Below are positions 1 to 12,702 of a stretch of DNA of 64,000 nt, piece after piece. This DNA comes from Panorpa germanica (Eukaryota > Arthropoda > Insecta > Mecoptera > Panorpidae). Location: the NCBI GenBank assembly GCA_963678705.1, contig OY783220.1:13103001-13167000 (forward strand). The letters are read 5' to 3'. How positions within the stretch are numbered: the first letter of the stretch is position 1; every line of letters begins with the position of its first letter. Position numbers and translations under genes: made by a program. The notes under the pieces are model-generated. The model was not told the origin of the DNA, made no database searches, and saw only the letters and a program-made list of their open reading frames with translations.

Positions 1-1326
1 TGTCAACAAGACGAATGTGTTGAAGAAAAACTCCTTGACTTAATAGGAAAAGAAGGAAAATCGTTTTAGGGTTATTGCGGTTTTCATAAGTTCTGGAAAC
101 TGTTTTTCTTTTAGATTTTTATTTCTTTGAAATTACTAATCAATTTCTATTATATTTTGTAATGTTTAAAGTAGTATTATTTCTTCAGAAAAATTCATTA
201 TTGATATAATTTTTCATTACTGATGCTGCGTACTGTCTTCCGGTTTAGGCAATCAGCTAAATACTAAGCTTGAAGTCTTCTTCAAACTATGTATACTTAG
301 ACGATGGATGTTTATAATAACAATTTCTAAAGACTTCTTAATTAAACTTATAAAAATCATATTAGTTTTGTGAGGCTTATTATTCCAAAGCTGATTGACT
401 TGTTGAACGACAAATTATCAATTTAGATGCTAACGTACTTGAGTATGATAAATATGTCGGTAGACTTTGTAAAAAGAACCCTACTCGGAGGTGCAAGATA
501 TGGTGCCTTCAGCTCTGAAAATCACGCAAGTAAAGCGAGAAGACTTTGTCTTTATATATTTTATATATAGTTCAAATTACGAGAGTTCGGCGGCGACTCA
601 TACTTAAAACAAGTTGTGGGGTATAAACTGCCAATATAACTACAAAGCACTGACTCACTTATTTTTCTATAATGTATATGGAAACGAATAAGATAAAATT
701 CATTATCCTATTATAGATTTAAACCGCTTTTATAACCTCTTTTAAGTATAAGTCGCCGCCGAACTATCGTGATTTGGACTATAAATAGAGTTAAACAAAT
801 TAAAATACAAAAATAAAATGGCATGTAGCTATACACCGCTAGCTATCCATAATCTTTGGTTAATACATCTCATTGACACATGCCAATTTATTTTAAATTT
901 ATAAACAATGAATATAACTCCAACCATTATTGATATCATAAACGTTGACGTCATAGATATTAACAAGAAAAAAATACAAAGCTAAAAATAGAAAACCATA
1001 CAAACAAAACATTGAAATGATATACCGAATATTGTCAATACAAATTAAGGATGATTATTCGTTAATCCAATTTAATGCGATTGCGAACAAACGTTGTGTT
1101 TTATTATTGCAAACAAATTAACGTAAAAAGTTTGTTTCCATGGTTGGTTTTTGTTCCATCAGTCATCATTACTGTCAATGATTCGCATATCGATGAAGTA
1201 AACTCATTTGTAAAGAGAATCATTCATCAATGTATTTGTAGGGAAATTTGAGAATTGTTTTTTTATATTAACATATGTTTCTATTATAACTTGAAAATAT
1301 ATCTTTGTTTCCACATATAACGACTG

Positions 1327-2023
1327 TTAAGGGGAGTAAGGTTTTAACTTTTTTATTTATTTACATTATTGTACAACATATTAAGTATATTGTGTAAAAA
1401 TTTGAAGTCAATTGAAGCAAAACTGTCGGAGATATAGAGTTTTAAGTCTTTACCTCTGTTACTTTGAAAAACGGTTTCTCACACTTAGCTTTTTCAGAGT
1501 CGGTGTCCTCTCTAGCTCTAAATCTACTGGACCGATTCTTTTGAACTTTTGCACACTCTTTCTTTATATAAATGCCGAGGTAACGCTGTCAAGTTTTGTT
1601 TTATTTTTTAATTTTAACGTATTTTAAAATAACTAAGTTTCTGATTCTTTTCATGAAAAATCGGTATTTTGACTTTTAAGTGCTGTAAAAAATTGAAAAA
1701 GCAGTAAAAAAATAAAAATTCGACAGCGTTACCTGCAGAAACTTATCAACTAATGTAATCATTTTGGTTTTTCGATTTCAGAAAATCCAGTGATGAGTTA
1801 TGAGTGGCACCGCAATGTTACTTTTTTTTGTGACGTCTGCGGAGATTCGCTGTCAATGCCTCATTTCATCATATTTATTTATGAAAATTTCAAAAAGTAT
1901 TCTTCAAGTTTCATTTTATCATGTAGTAATTATAGAAATAATTATATATTAACTGTGTCGTCAAAAAACATTATCTAAAATATGCTTTTTTTCTATCGCT
2001 TTGACCATACCCCCCTTCCTTAA
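1327..2023 (+). mobile_element. TTAA element family A, copy 1 (piggyBac-like MITE)
   Basis: Bounded by TTAA on both sides. The left end reads TTAAGGGGAGTAAGG and the right end runs through CCATACCCCCC into TTAA. The body matches four other copies in this window, for example the segment GATGAGTTATGAGTGGCACC. It carries only short chance frames and no transposase. TTAA target sites and short G/C-rich terminal repeats are known for piggyBac-type transposons; assignment to that superfamily is inference. Confidence 0.75.
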
Positions 2024-2938
2024 AGGTCCTATAAACACTATAATACGGCAAATCTAACACATTCATTATATTACAGTCAATAGAGTTACATCTAGTCTGG
2101 CATTGTCTATATTTCTAATAAATAATATTGTACCAATGTACAAATTATTTAAAGTCAGATGTGAAGTTGTCACATATGCATGGAGCAACTCAATAAATTG
2201 AAATGCGTATGGGGCCTTTAACAGTATCACCACCAAATGAATATTTCCATGTTAAAAACAAACAGAGTGAAGTTTTTGTAACTGAATAATAAATTTGACC
2301 CTTTGTTTAGGTTAACTTTGTTTTTCTTGTATTTTTTCCCGTGGGAAATATACTTTTCACTTCGAATGTATTTTATATTCAGTATGTGGAGACACTTGAA
2401 CATTTTCTTGTTGGTATTATTCTAATTCTAAGTTTATATCTACGTTTACTATTACTCAAAGTTATCTGAAACTTAGTGTGCCGCAAATATATGTTAAAGT
2501 TTACTTTTGTGTGTCAAGTGCGACTGCTTACTCGACAGTCGACACCCGGCATCAGATTTAAACAAGTAACGCTAAGTTATACCGTCGTGTGGCATTGGCG
2601 CTGTCTGTACCATATACTCGCATCTTATAATTAGATACAGATTCGCTCTTTGTTCTCGTGTTGCTTAAAAGTGAATAAATTGAGGCGTGCTTCAATAGTA
2701 AATTCTGTTTATTATGTAGGCTTAAAGGGATCTAAAGACTAAAGGATGCTACAAGAGTTTCAATTGAAATTTGAATGGTTTGTTTTGGAAATGAAGAAAC
2801 TTTGATTGTGTGAGACGCACGCGTACTAGAATCTAGAACTTAAGGATTCTCTTACATTGGAACTAAGTACTTCATACATTTACTGATAAACAGTTCCAGT
2901 GTGAAAGCAGCCAAAGATGTCGAGTGTTTCCACGCGGT

Positions 2939-2970
2939 TTGAATTACACACTCTTCAGTGTGTAATTCAA
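2939..2970. repeat. Perfect 14-bp hairpin with a 4-base loop
   Basis: TTGAATTACACACT (2939-2952) is followed by CTTC and then by its exact reverse complement (2957-2970). It lies just upstream of a family A element. Function unknown. Confidence 0.8.
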
Positions 2971-2994
2971 TTACCGTTAGAATTCAATTTGCGT

Positions 2995-3704
2995 TTAAAG
3001 GGGGGTAAGGTTTCAACTTTTTTATATTATTTATATTATTGTACACCATATTAAGTTTATTGTGTAAAAATTTGAAGTCGATTGGAGTAAAACTGTCGGA
3101 GATATAGAGTTTTAAGTTTTCACCTCTCTGGTCTACTTTCGTGTTACTTTGAAACTTTTCAATGCGGTTTCTCACACATAGATTTTTCAGAGTCGGTGTC
3201 CTCTCTAGCTCAAAATCTACTGGAGCGATTCTTTTGAAATTTTGCACACTCTTTCTTTACATAAATGCCGAGGTAACGCTGTCGAGTTTTGTTTTATTTT
3301 TTAATTTTAACGTATTTTAAAATAATAAAGCTTCCGATTTTTTTTATGAAGAAACGGTATTTTGACTTTTAAGTGCTGTAAAAAATTGAAAAATCAATAA
3401 AAAAAGAAAAACTCGACAGTGTTACCTGCAGAAACTTATCAACTAATGAAATCATTTTGGGTTTTCGATTTCAGAAAATCCAGTGATGAGTTATGAGTGG
3501 CACCGCAATGTTACTTTTTTTTGTGACGTCTGCGGAGATTCGTTGTCAATGCCTCATTTCTTGATATTTATTTATGAAAATTTCACAAAGTATTCTTCAA
3601 ATGTCATTTTATAATGTAGTAATTATAGAAATAATTAAATATTAATTGTATCGTCAAAAAACATTATCGAAAATATGCTTCTTTTACTTAACCCCCCCCT
3701 TTAA
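2995..3704 (+). mobile_element. TTAA element family A, copy 2 (piggyBac-like MITE)
   Basis: This is the cleanest copy. The left end is TTAAAGGGGGGTAAGG and the right end is a run of eight C followed by TTTAA. It aligns along its length with copies at 1327 and 40657 and, reversed, with 29994. No coding capacity is seen. A perfect 14-bp hairpin lies 25 bp before the left TTAA. Confidence 0.8.
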
Positions 3705-4136
3705 CAAAATACATATACAGTTGTGAAGTGATAGTTACTCGTATACTTCTGTGACAGGTTATTATCTCTATGTTATCAAAGCAACATTTAATGCAAGTTA
3801 TTATGTACTCTACATTGCAGTGAGCGTCAGGCTGAATGATTGATCGCAGCTGACGTTAATTTTATTTTATATTTAATACGGATATTCCGAACTTAACCGG
3901 ATATGTACGTAGATACGTTGACATTGTCAATACAATGCACTCACGATGAATGCAAAGTGCTGAAATCAATTATGTCGTCTGCTAGCTGTCAACCGACGTG
4001 ATAAGCTCGGCTCTCGTTCGGAACTCTGCTAAACTATTCGGATGACTGCCCGAATGATCATTAGACGTGATAACTCGGATGCATGAATTTCATGTTTGAT
4101 ATCATATTGGCAAATTAGTTATTAGTACATCGCTGC

Positions 4137-4297
4137 ATATTATTCTTCGATGCTCAAAGTACTCGTCGCACAGACAAGGCTGTAATATGCCTGAGGAAAG
4201 TCTGAAAAACCTTATTGACTTTATCAATAAAACGAATTTAATCTCTTTATTTTAAGTACCCTTACTCATCTTTATAAGTTGTAAATTATGTATTGTA
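4137..4297 (+). mobile_element. LINE ORF2 C-terminus and 3' UTR, first part (family X)
   Basis: One frame from 4142 ends at a stop at 4253-4255 and contains NMPEESLKNLIDFINKTN, typical of the extreme C-terminus of a non-LTR retrotransposon ORF2 (inference). The same sequence recurs at 28505-28585 and 28995-29160. After 4297 it is interrupted by a TIR element and resumes at 4634. The 5' side is truncated, as is usual for LINE insertions. Confidence 0.65.
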
Positions 4298-4633
4298 AAG
4301 CCGTTCGTACATGGGTCGACTGATTGCAAACCTTGAGAATGCAACTGTGTTGTTAGTGAGAGAACACACACGGCACAAACGAAACTAAACTGATTTGAAA
4401 TTGGTTTTGAGTGACTATGTTTCTTGGTCGCAGGGCAATTACGTTGCATGCTTTTGATGGTGACAAGGTGATGGTGGATGGTGAAAGTATTGAAATACAT
4501 ACATACATACAAATATTGTTAAATATTCTATAGAGTTACGAAACACGGCTCGACATGGCTCGGTTTTTGTTTTCGTTGAACACTTCGTTGCGCGACTAGT
4601 TTGCAATCAGTCGACCCGTGTGCAGACGGCCTA
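4298..4633 (+). mobile_element. TIR element family M, complete copy (PIF/Harbinger-like MITE, tentative)
   Basis: The left end contains GGGTCGACTGATTGCAAAC and the right end carries its reverse complement. It is inserted into LINE family X. Compared with the uninterrupted stretch near 29090-29110, the host sequence TAAA is duplicated on both sides, so the target-site duplication is TAA or TAAA. A 3-bp TWA duplication is known for PIF/Harbinger elements; the superfamily is inferred. No transposase frame is present. Related copies lie at 14750, 50772, 51581 and 51694. Confidence 0.65.
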
Positions 4634-4713
4634 AATGTTTTTAAATGTATATATTGTTTTAAGTGCTAATAACTTTTGAAAGATGATGCACTCAAATAAA
4701 TATTAAAAGAACA
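4634..4713 (+). mobile_element. LINE family X 3' UTR, second part
   Basis: Continuation of the LINE 3' end after the M insertion. It ends in TGCACTCAAATAAATATTAA, matching 29137-29158, and includes an AATAAA signal. Confidence 0.6.
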
Positions 4714-5660
4714 TCGCTGTAAGATCAACTGAGACATAACGATGGGGAACACAGAGAGTTCGAGTGGAGAGTTCTGCACAGGATATTGGACAAACAACAC
4801 TTTGAGATTCAGCATTGGAGCTTCGAAACAAATATGTCGGTTAAGATCGTTTAGAATTGATTATTAATAAATTAATCTTATATGAATGTCGTACAATTAA
4901 AACTGTATTTAGCACTTCTATACGGTTAACACTTCTTTATAACACAAATAAAATTAATGATCTGTTTGTTTATTTGCCCATACCTCTGTTACGCTATTCC
5001 AACTTTCTGACACTCGAAAATAACTTTTTATAATACAATAACCTTTCAACCACACTTGACAGTTATTTGCGAATATTTTGATGTCATACTATAAAAACAA
5101 TTTAGAATTTCAATGAAAGAATGAAAGTAAATTTTAGCAAAGAAAAACAGCGACAAGTTTTTCGTTATTTATTCGCATATATCATTACTCAAAATAAACG
5201 AAAACGTGACAACAGCTATTTATTTGAATCTGAAGCATGGATATTTTATATATTTTGAGCTGGTATTAAATCGCCCTGGAATTGGATACGACTGTTCTGT
5301 TATTTCAAAGAAATTTTCTCACTATTTAGTCAATATTTGCTTGATTATTCCAGCAAATTTGTTCTTTACATATACATACTTATATAAGTCATACATTCGC
5401 ATGTTGAAAACAACAGTTAAATATTCTTCCGTTACTGTAGAAACGTTTTCGGGGATAAAACGTTGAATACCAAAATATAAATTGAATTTATTATATTGTT
5501 ATTCTGTCTTGAAACTTCTATTTGTCTTCTTCTTTATTCTCATATTTTTATCATATATAAATAAACGTCAAAAACAATATACTACACCAGAATAAGCAAA
5601 CATTATAAAAAAATCAAAGAATTATTATTTGATCAAGTCTGCAAGCTGTTACCCCGAATA

Positions 5661-5751
5661 CAAACAAACCAATATATATATATATATATATATACATATA
5701 CGTTCTATATATATATATATATATATATATACGCATATATAGGTTTGTTTG
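5661..5751. repeat. (TA)n microsatellite between 10-bp inverted repeats
   Basis: CAAACAAACC at 5661-5670 and GGTTTGTTTG at 5742-5751 are exact inverted repeats. Between them are two long TA runs split by a short spacer. The whole unit can fold into a cruciform. Confidence 0.85.
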
Positions 5752-7162
5752 ACAAACAGGCCCCCAATGTGCATGACATCTAAAGAAGATTGTCTGCGAC
5801 GCAATTGATTTGTAGCAAAAAAACCTTATTAAAATGTCCTAATTTTAATTTATTAGTCTTTCAACACTGGCTAAAACATCGGTATTTAATTCTACATACA
5901 CCATCGCTAATAAAACAAAAGTAATGATCTTAAAAATAATATCTCCAGTAGAGTGAAGTTCTGCTGTTTCTTTTACATTACTTTTTGTTATCATTTCCGT
6001 TTATAATATCCAATTTAAATAAAATATTTTTGTCTGAAATTCCAAAACATTTTAAACTTATACAATTTTCTTTTACATTACAAGTATAGGTATATACATT
6101 TTCCGCCATGATTTCCACGTCAGCTTGTTCTGTATGGAAAGCAACAGGTTTTCATTTATATACCATTCGCTTCATTGGATTTCAACAACTTTCCGGCCCT
6201 GAGGCAATGAAACCCAGCGATGAAAATGATATGCAAACAATATGAAATAAGCATACCTTAAATATTTTCTGGAATACGTTTATCCTATCAACTTATAATT
6301 TATTCTTCCAGACGCTTTGGGTTAGGTTGCTTTGGAAAGAAAACAACAACGTTAAATACAATGGTTCGAGGGGGTGAGGAGAGGATGAAGGAAGAGGGGG
6401 GGGGGAGGGATGGCAGAAGATCAAAACATAATAAACATTATGGTTATAATCGATAAACATTTGGAAGTTGCATTCTAATTTTAAACGACTACGTAATCTT
6501 AAAAATCACTTTTTAAGGATTAAAAGCTTTGACAATAGCTATAAAGTTAGCTTTAGTAAATTAAAATATTACATGAATGTAAAGTATCATTCCCACTCAC
6601 TACTTTAATTTTATTTTGTATTTTGTATTTAATTTAAATTGTTTAGCATATGGCAATACGCGTAGTCATTCACAGTACTATTTTTAATTTAATTTATTTT
6701 TTAAGTTTTCTTAGTTTTTTAAAACCTTACAAGGTGTAATGTTTTAAATTAAAAATATTAAATTAAGAAAAACTATATTATACTATAACCTCCAAAATGT
6801 GGCAATCTGTCAAAAATGCAGTAGGATTTACTTTTAAAAGAAGTTTAATGTCAGTTTTTTTTAAAGATTGAAAAGAAAACAATTTCTATTACTACTTGCT
6901 ATTTTAATTATTTCACATACAATTTTGTCGAACTGTCAAAATTTATATTACTAACGATGCATACGCACCAACTAAATTAACTAAACTTAAATTAAAACAC
7001 AAATGTGAAAAGGAATGCTTAATCGAAAACGTGAAATCTACATGACAATATTCAGTAAAGACAGTAAATTAAATATCAAAACAGTGAGTGGGAATGAGGT
7101 TTAATTTCGGAAAGGAATTAAAAAAAATAAAAATATTTATATTGTCCATTTTTATTTTTTAG

Positions 7163-7273
7163 GGTCGTTTTGTCCAGGAACTTTTGATGGCTGGCTCTGT
7201 TGGCCAGACACTCCAGCGGGTTCCAGCGCATTTGCTCATTGTCCCGACTTCATCACAGGATTTGATCACAACC
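7163..7273 (+). CDS. Dh31-R: DH31 receptor, exon 1 of those seen: hormone-binding domain, first half
   Basis: The acceptor is TTTTTTAG and the donor is C|GTAAGT. The exon enters in phase 2 of a codon (two bases complete it) and leaves one base over. It encodes 36 whole residues including CPGTFDGWLCWPDTPAG and HCPDFITGFD. This is the core of the family B extracellular domain: three of the six disulfide cysteines, the conserved Asp and the Trp residues of the FDGWLCW motif, and the PAG turn. Preceding exons with the signal peptide, alpha-helix and first cysteine are not found. The following intron is 13.5 kb. Confidence 0.9.
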
Positions 7274-7622
7274 GTAAGTAACAATCTTTTCTTATTTTTT
7301 CCTAAATATGAAAATGAGTAGCTGAAAACGTATTTCAATTTTAATTCAGGGTTTTACGTTCGCTTGCAATAAATTATTCATCCCTAATTACCGACGCTAA
7401 ATTAACAGTCTCGTTATAATGTAATTGAACGGGGTGCAACAACCCTAACAAAACCATTTGTTTTCATATCTGTCTAATTGGAATAATTTGTATTATTGAT
7501 GTAAATTGGAATTTAATAATGATAAAGATATTCCAGTTATTTGCGGGGGTGCGGTCGAGGAGGCGCCACGGTGCAAACATTTGTTGTAATTAGTAGAAAT
7601 TCTGTTCTGTACGTAAAGCAAT

Positions 7623-7662
7623 GGGGGATGAGAGACGGGGGATGGGAGACGGGAACGGGGGG
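7623..7662 (+). repeat. Potential G-quadruplex in the transcribed strand
   Basis: Runs of five, five, three, three and six G, mostly separated by 2-4 bases, fit the usual G3+N1-7 pattern. It lies about 350 bp after the first recognised exon on the sense strand, so it would be present in the pre-mRNA. Confidence 0.6.
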
Positions 7663-8913
7663 TTGCTGAATATTTTATTTCATTGTTTCGTTAGAGTTAT
7701 TTTGTTTGGAAGTTTTTGAAATCATCAAATAACATTTTGTAAACAAACCCCTCCCCTTCCCTCTTACCCATCACCTTCCATGGTAGTACATTCAATTAAA
7801 TAAAATGTTTTTTAGTAATGAGCTATATTAATTAAACATATTCTTAAGGTTTGTACGCTTTTAATTAAATTAGATATTTCTCAGAGTTATTTTAACATGA
7901 ATTGTGTAATTTTGCAAACAGAATCATCCCTATAACGCGAGCTTCAGCTGTCTGTGCGAATTCATTAAAATTCAGAGTAAAAATATTTCTCCTACTATAC
8001 ATGAAAATCAACAAGTGCGCGTAGACTTTTAGAAAATAATTAAACAATAGAATCTGATATTAATTTTTACATAATTTGTAATATTTTTTCTTCTTTTGTT
8101 ACATTTTATTTTTGGGTTTCTATTTGTTTTCTTCTTTTGTGTGCTGTAGTTAGTTACTCATGATGAATATTTGCCCGAGGGACTTCCTTCTGCTCTGCTC
8201 TGCTCAATTCTCTTCTGGGAATTACAGCAGCAGTACATTTGATCAAACAATATATTATAAAACGAACTTTAACCTTACGAGGTGGGGTTCAAAGTTGAAA
8301 TTATTTATCTAATTAACAGTTTGTTTCTGGAGTATATTTTGTTTACCCTATATTACACGGCCGTCCAATAAAGTCAAACTGAAGCTTTTAAAGCTCACGG
8401 AGAGCTTTTAAATTTAAATAGACGCTCAATCAATATACGAGCCCTGTCTACTAAGCAAACATCAACATGCTAAAGGGTCTATGTCTACTTAATTACTAAT
8501 TTAAATAAATTTGATTAATTTTTCAAACTTTTCCTTAATGAAAACTGATAAAGATTTTTAGGGCCTGTTATTATCAATAAAAATTAAATCCTGTGTTACC
8601 ATAGGATTTAAGAGTTTGTCAGTAAAAACTTTTATCGAAGTTTGTACAAGTAGAGTCGTTATATATACAAAATTGTTATCGTTAAAGTCCCCATAATGCA
8701 TAAAATGAATATTTCAAACAATTTATAACGCACTAAAAGGACGATCTAATTAAACGAAGTATGGCTCTTGATATTAAGAACCTAATCAATAATAATTAGG
8801 GGCTGGGGGTCAGGTCGCCCGGAATCCATTTAATTGTCAAATAACATTAAAGATAACATTGATTATAATTTGTTATTTGTTGTTTATTACAATTGTAAAA
8901 TAATTTATAACAT

Positions 8914-9172
8914 CCCAGTAAACGTTGGAGTAAATTCTATTTCATTTCTATTACTTTTCATGAGTTCTTTTGTCATTTGTTTTCTATTCAGTCGTTCATA
9001 GGGAATGTCTCTTTTATGAACTACAGACGGCGCAACGACTGCTCACTGTTGAATTTGCAACGACTGCTCAAATTTGAACTAAAGTTGCTCCAACTTGCAA
9101 AACGTTAGAATTGTAATGTACGAATGACTAAAACTTCACCTAGCCATTCTATTTCACCAAATGTTTACTGGG
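8914..9172. mobile_element. CCCAGTAAAC MITE, copy 1
   Basis: It begins CCCAGTAAACGTTGG and ends CCAAATGTTTACTGGG, forming imperfect terminal inverted repeats. The terminal sequence is shared with elements at 21503 and 47560, though the interior differs. It has no coding capacity. Confidence 0.7.
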
Positions 9173-11083
9173 ATTCAACCGTGAGGTCTTCTATTTTTCA
9201 TAACACTTATAAAAACGGTTATTGAATTAAACTGTTATACTGAAAATTAAAGAATGTAATCACTTAAGTATTTTAATCTGTTGTATAAATTTAATTAGTT
9301 ACCGTTAAACAGATTCATCCCTTGTTAAAGTTCTCTGTGCGTTTAGAATTCACCCTTCTTGTTTTGTACGTTAAAACGAAAGCTCTTTTACCCACCGTGA
9401 TATAAACTGTCTTGTTAAAGCTTCAACCGAAATAACGAAAACTCCGTTCAGAGAATTTAAACAGTTACCTTAATTTCTTTTTTACAAAATTCTTATTGAC
9501 TTCTTCATTATGTTTATTTTGATTATTCTATGCACTGAATATTGAAATAAGGTTTATTAACAAAGAAACATTTTTTAAGTAAAGCTTTAAATATTTGTGC
9601 ATGAATAATAAATTTTGTGGGTTTTGAATTGTATTTAATTTTAAAGGTCAAAGTCAGTTATTTTCAAACTCGTATATTTATGTATGTTGCATTCCATCTT
9701 AGACATAAACTAATAAATTTCAAGTAGATAAACCGAAAAGCTTTGGATCTGTAAACACATCCCGTCATATCTTAACTCCAGACAAACTATATTTCACACA
9801 GGAAACATTAAACCACGTGTGTGTGTACATTACACCTGCAGGTTTCGTTGTTTGCATCTTCCCTCCGCCATACCATCACAGCTTGCGGTAGGCGCTTAGT
9901 AGCGATCATATATCAGCCGTTCATCCCTGTAAGAGCACACTGCGCTCATAATACTTAACTTTAATCCATAGACCAATTCATCTTGTTTTGTATTATTTTA
10001 ATCCGATTTGTTTATGGCGTAGATGCTATAAACATTATGGCGTCTAACGTAATAATAAATCAGCCATTTTAAGATCCGGATTATAGAAAATGAAGGCAAA
10101 TTATATAATGAATATTAAATTAATGGAATATATGAATTTATTAACTGATTGTACGTCAAGTTGTGTATGTTATTTATATTTAAATGAATTTGTATAAATT
10201 ATTTATGTACTACCGGAGTTGGACTAGTAAAAGCCGGAATGGATAAACGGAAAGATGATATTCGTTACACAAAATAATATTGTATCTTCTTAACCGATTA
10301 AGCGCCGCTTCTAAACGCGTTGAGATATTTTTTACGTGGAGTACACGTGCAGTAGTCAATGTATTTTGGCGTTTAGTTCGCGTTGGTAGTGATCTATATT
10401 CTATATTCATCGCGTTCCTGAAGGACAAAGCATGTTGGTCAAGCCAGTTACCAATACCAGTGTGTATCCGTAGACCCTTTACGCAATCTAACAGAGAATA
10501 TTTTCATATTTATTTCTAAAAATACATTTGTGTTGTATGTATGGTATGACGTAACAATAACACAAAAATCTATTTCCTTGGACTTTCAAAACTTTTAAGG
10601 GCACTTGTTATTGCCTTAGTAAAGTGAACTCCCATCAGAACGGATTTCTGGGGACTTACAGATTTCTTCCACACTTTGTATAACTGAAACGTCCATGTAA
10701 TCTTGTACGTGCTTTTTCTTATAAACCTTATCCTATATGTATTCTATTCCATCCCTTACACAGTATCATCCCCTAAGTGGCTGAGCCTTCTACTACATCT
10801 AATAGTAGTAATATACCCTCCCACATAGTTTCGTAGTTCTAGTTAGAAATACAAAAGGGAATAATCGCAATAAAAGGTAATGTTTTTTAAATGGCCGGTG
10901 TAATATAGGGTGCCTAGAAAGGTTTAAAAAAACCATTCATAGCTGAAATCAAAGAAACGACATTTCCTTTTTATCTAATTTTATTATAACCTAACATTAT
11001 GCACGTTGGCCGATATTCCTTACAACGTTACTTATATCTTACTAGTTGTAATATCTCTGGTCAGTGTTACCAACTGAAGAAAT

Positions 11084-11089
<6 letters not shown>

Positions 11090-11138
<49 letters not shown>
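11090..11138. repeat. (AT)n microsatellite
   Basis: About 49 bp of uninterrupted AT dinucleotide. Confidence 0.95.
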
Positions 11139-11140
<2 letters not shown>

Positions 11141-12037
11141 CATACAAAGTAATCATAACTATAACACCATAGCTAGAAAGGTCGTAAAAGAATGTGATTA
11201 ATAAGTGTATATTGTGAACGGAAACCAAGTCAAAGGTTAAAGCAATTAAAATGTGTAAAACTTTAAACCACTGATTGAATACGTGAGGGAATGTGCTTAC
11301 CGAACTTAACTAAACGCATTCTCAAAAGTAATAAAAATAAACCTATTAAATCTAGCTGAAAACTAATGTAGGACTAAGTATATATTAACTAGAATTTAAG
11401 ATGGTTTGTTCATTCATTGATCTGTATTTGTAAAGTAAATACCAACGTTTATATTGTAACCTTATTGTATTATTATCATTATTATTATCATCGTTATTAT
11501 TTTATTAAATTAATGTATTAAACAAATTATGTGATTCTTTATCATCCTGACAAGAAACTAAGATTTTGCATAGCTGAATATTAACTGAATTGACATTTGC
11601 CCTAAATTAAATAAGAGTACCTTGATTCCACATCAGATTAGCGGATTCGGTATTGTTTTTCACATCAGAATTGGGATAGTACTCTCGTTTTCCACATGTA
11701 TATATATATAAAATTGTGCGTTTGGATTTATAATATTCCATCTTATATTTTAGAAAAATATTTTTTAAAAACAATTTCAATATAATATTTATATTAAAAA
11801 TAATTCAAGCATAAATAAACTTCTTAAGTTTCCACTTGAGAAAACTTTGAAGAATCTTTTTTCTTCATTTAAAACTTTATCCTTAAAATAGTTAGGTTTG
11901 AGGGATTAAAGAAAAAACGCGCTCTGCAAAACATCGGGTTCGTAAATCATTATACTTTTTAATTAATAGCCGCTGATGTAAATATCTTTCATAGATCATG
12001 TAAATTGGTAACAACAGATTATAAATTAGTCTACCGG

Positions 12038-12059
12038 ATTGGCCCGGCCCGGCCCGGTC
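12038..12059. repeat. Short CCCGG tandem
   Basis: Three to four units of GGCCC/CCCGG form an unusually GC-rich spot in AT-rich DNA. Confidence 0.6.
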
Positions 12060-12702
12060 CATTCATCACAGACCGTTAAATCAATCCGAAGCTTCTATTG
12101 GTAGAGTCCAATTAAAGGTAAATTTATGACGCAGTTCGCTGTTTTATTGTTGGCCTGTTCGCGGTAACTAATCGCCGTTCTTTCATAGTTTTCTATACTT
12201 CAATTTGTTTAGACGAAAATTTTGAACAAAACATTTATTTTGTAACAAAAGTCTATTATGAAGAATCTATTGTTGTGAAAGTGGTGTAAGCTGGTCTAAT
12301 GTGGTCAGAACAAGGACGGATGAGTACCGGGACAAACAAAGCCATGGGCTTGTCTAATGGAGTCAGCTAAACCAATTTGATGGTCGATATTTTTATCAGG
12401 TGACTCGAACCCTAAATGAAACTTGTGTATTTTCCTCTGACATTCCGTTTCCATCGCTCATTCTCTTCAAGAAGTTCATTCATCCTCTTCACTTACATTG
12501 TCCTGTTCCGGAATTTTCAGTAAATATGATATATTAAAATCTACTTTTATTGTAGCCTTCCCGAATGGCGTACTAGATTCTCTTTCAATAAATCTTTACT
12601 TTCTTTGGTAGAAATATGTCTTGCATTGCAAGGATCGCAGTTGCTAGCTTCCTACAAACTAATATTAAGATACAAATTGTCTTGCAAAGTAAGTTACATA
12701 CT

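Larger units (their letters stand above)
1..7162. other. Upstream or 5' intronic DNA, no exon recognised
   Basis: This stretch precedes the first recognised receptor exon. It holds two copies of the TTAA element family A (1327-2023, 2995-3704), a LINE 3' end (4137-4713) split by a TIR element, a TA-repeat with inverted flanks (5661-5751) and a purine run near 6369-6420. The 5' receptor exon carrying the first cysteine should lie here or further upstream, but I could not identify it. I see no convincing promoter. Confidence 0.5.

Noticed and set aside
1-69. Open frame at the very start (DECVEEKLLDLIGKEGKS) with one cysteine, considered as the missing receptor exon
   Set aside because: It runs to an in-frame stop without a clear donor, and the residues do not convincingly match the family.
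1790-1978. Small protein beginning MMSYEWHRN that recurs in several places
   Set aside because: All copies lie in TTAA family A elements. The frames differ in length and are broken, so they reflect repeat sequence, not a conserved peptide.
10210-10519. Overlapping frames on both strands near 10.3 kb
   Set aside because: No recognisable domain; two-strand openness suggests composition rather than coding.
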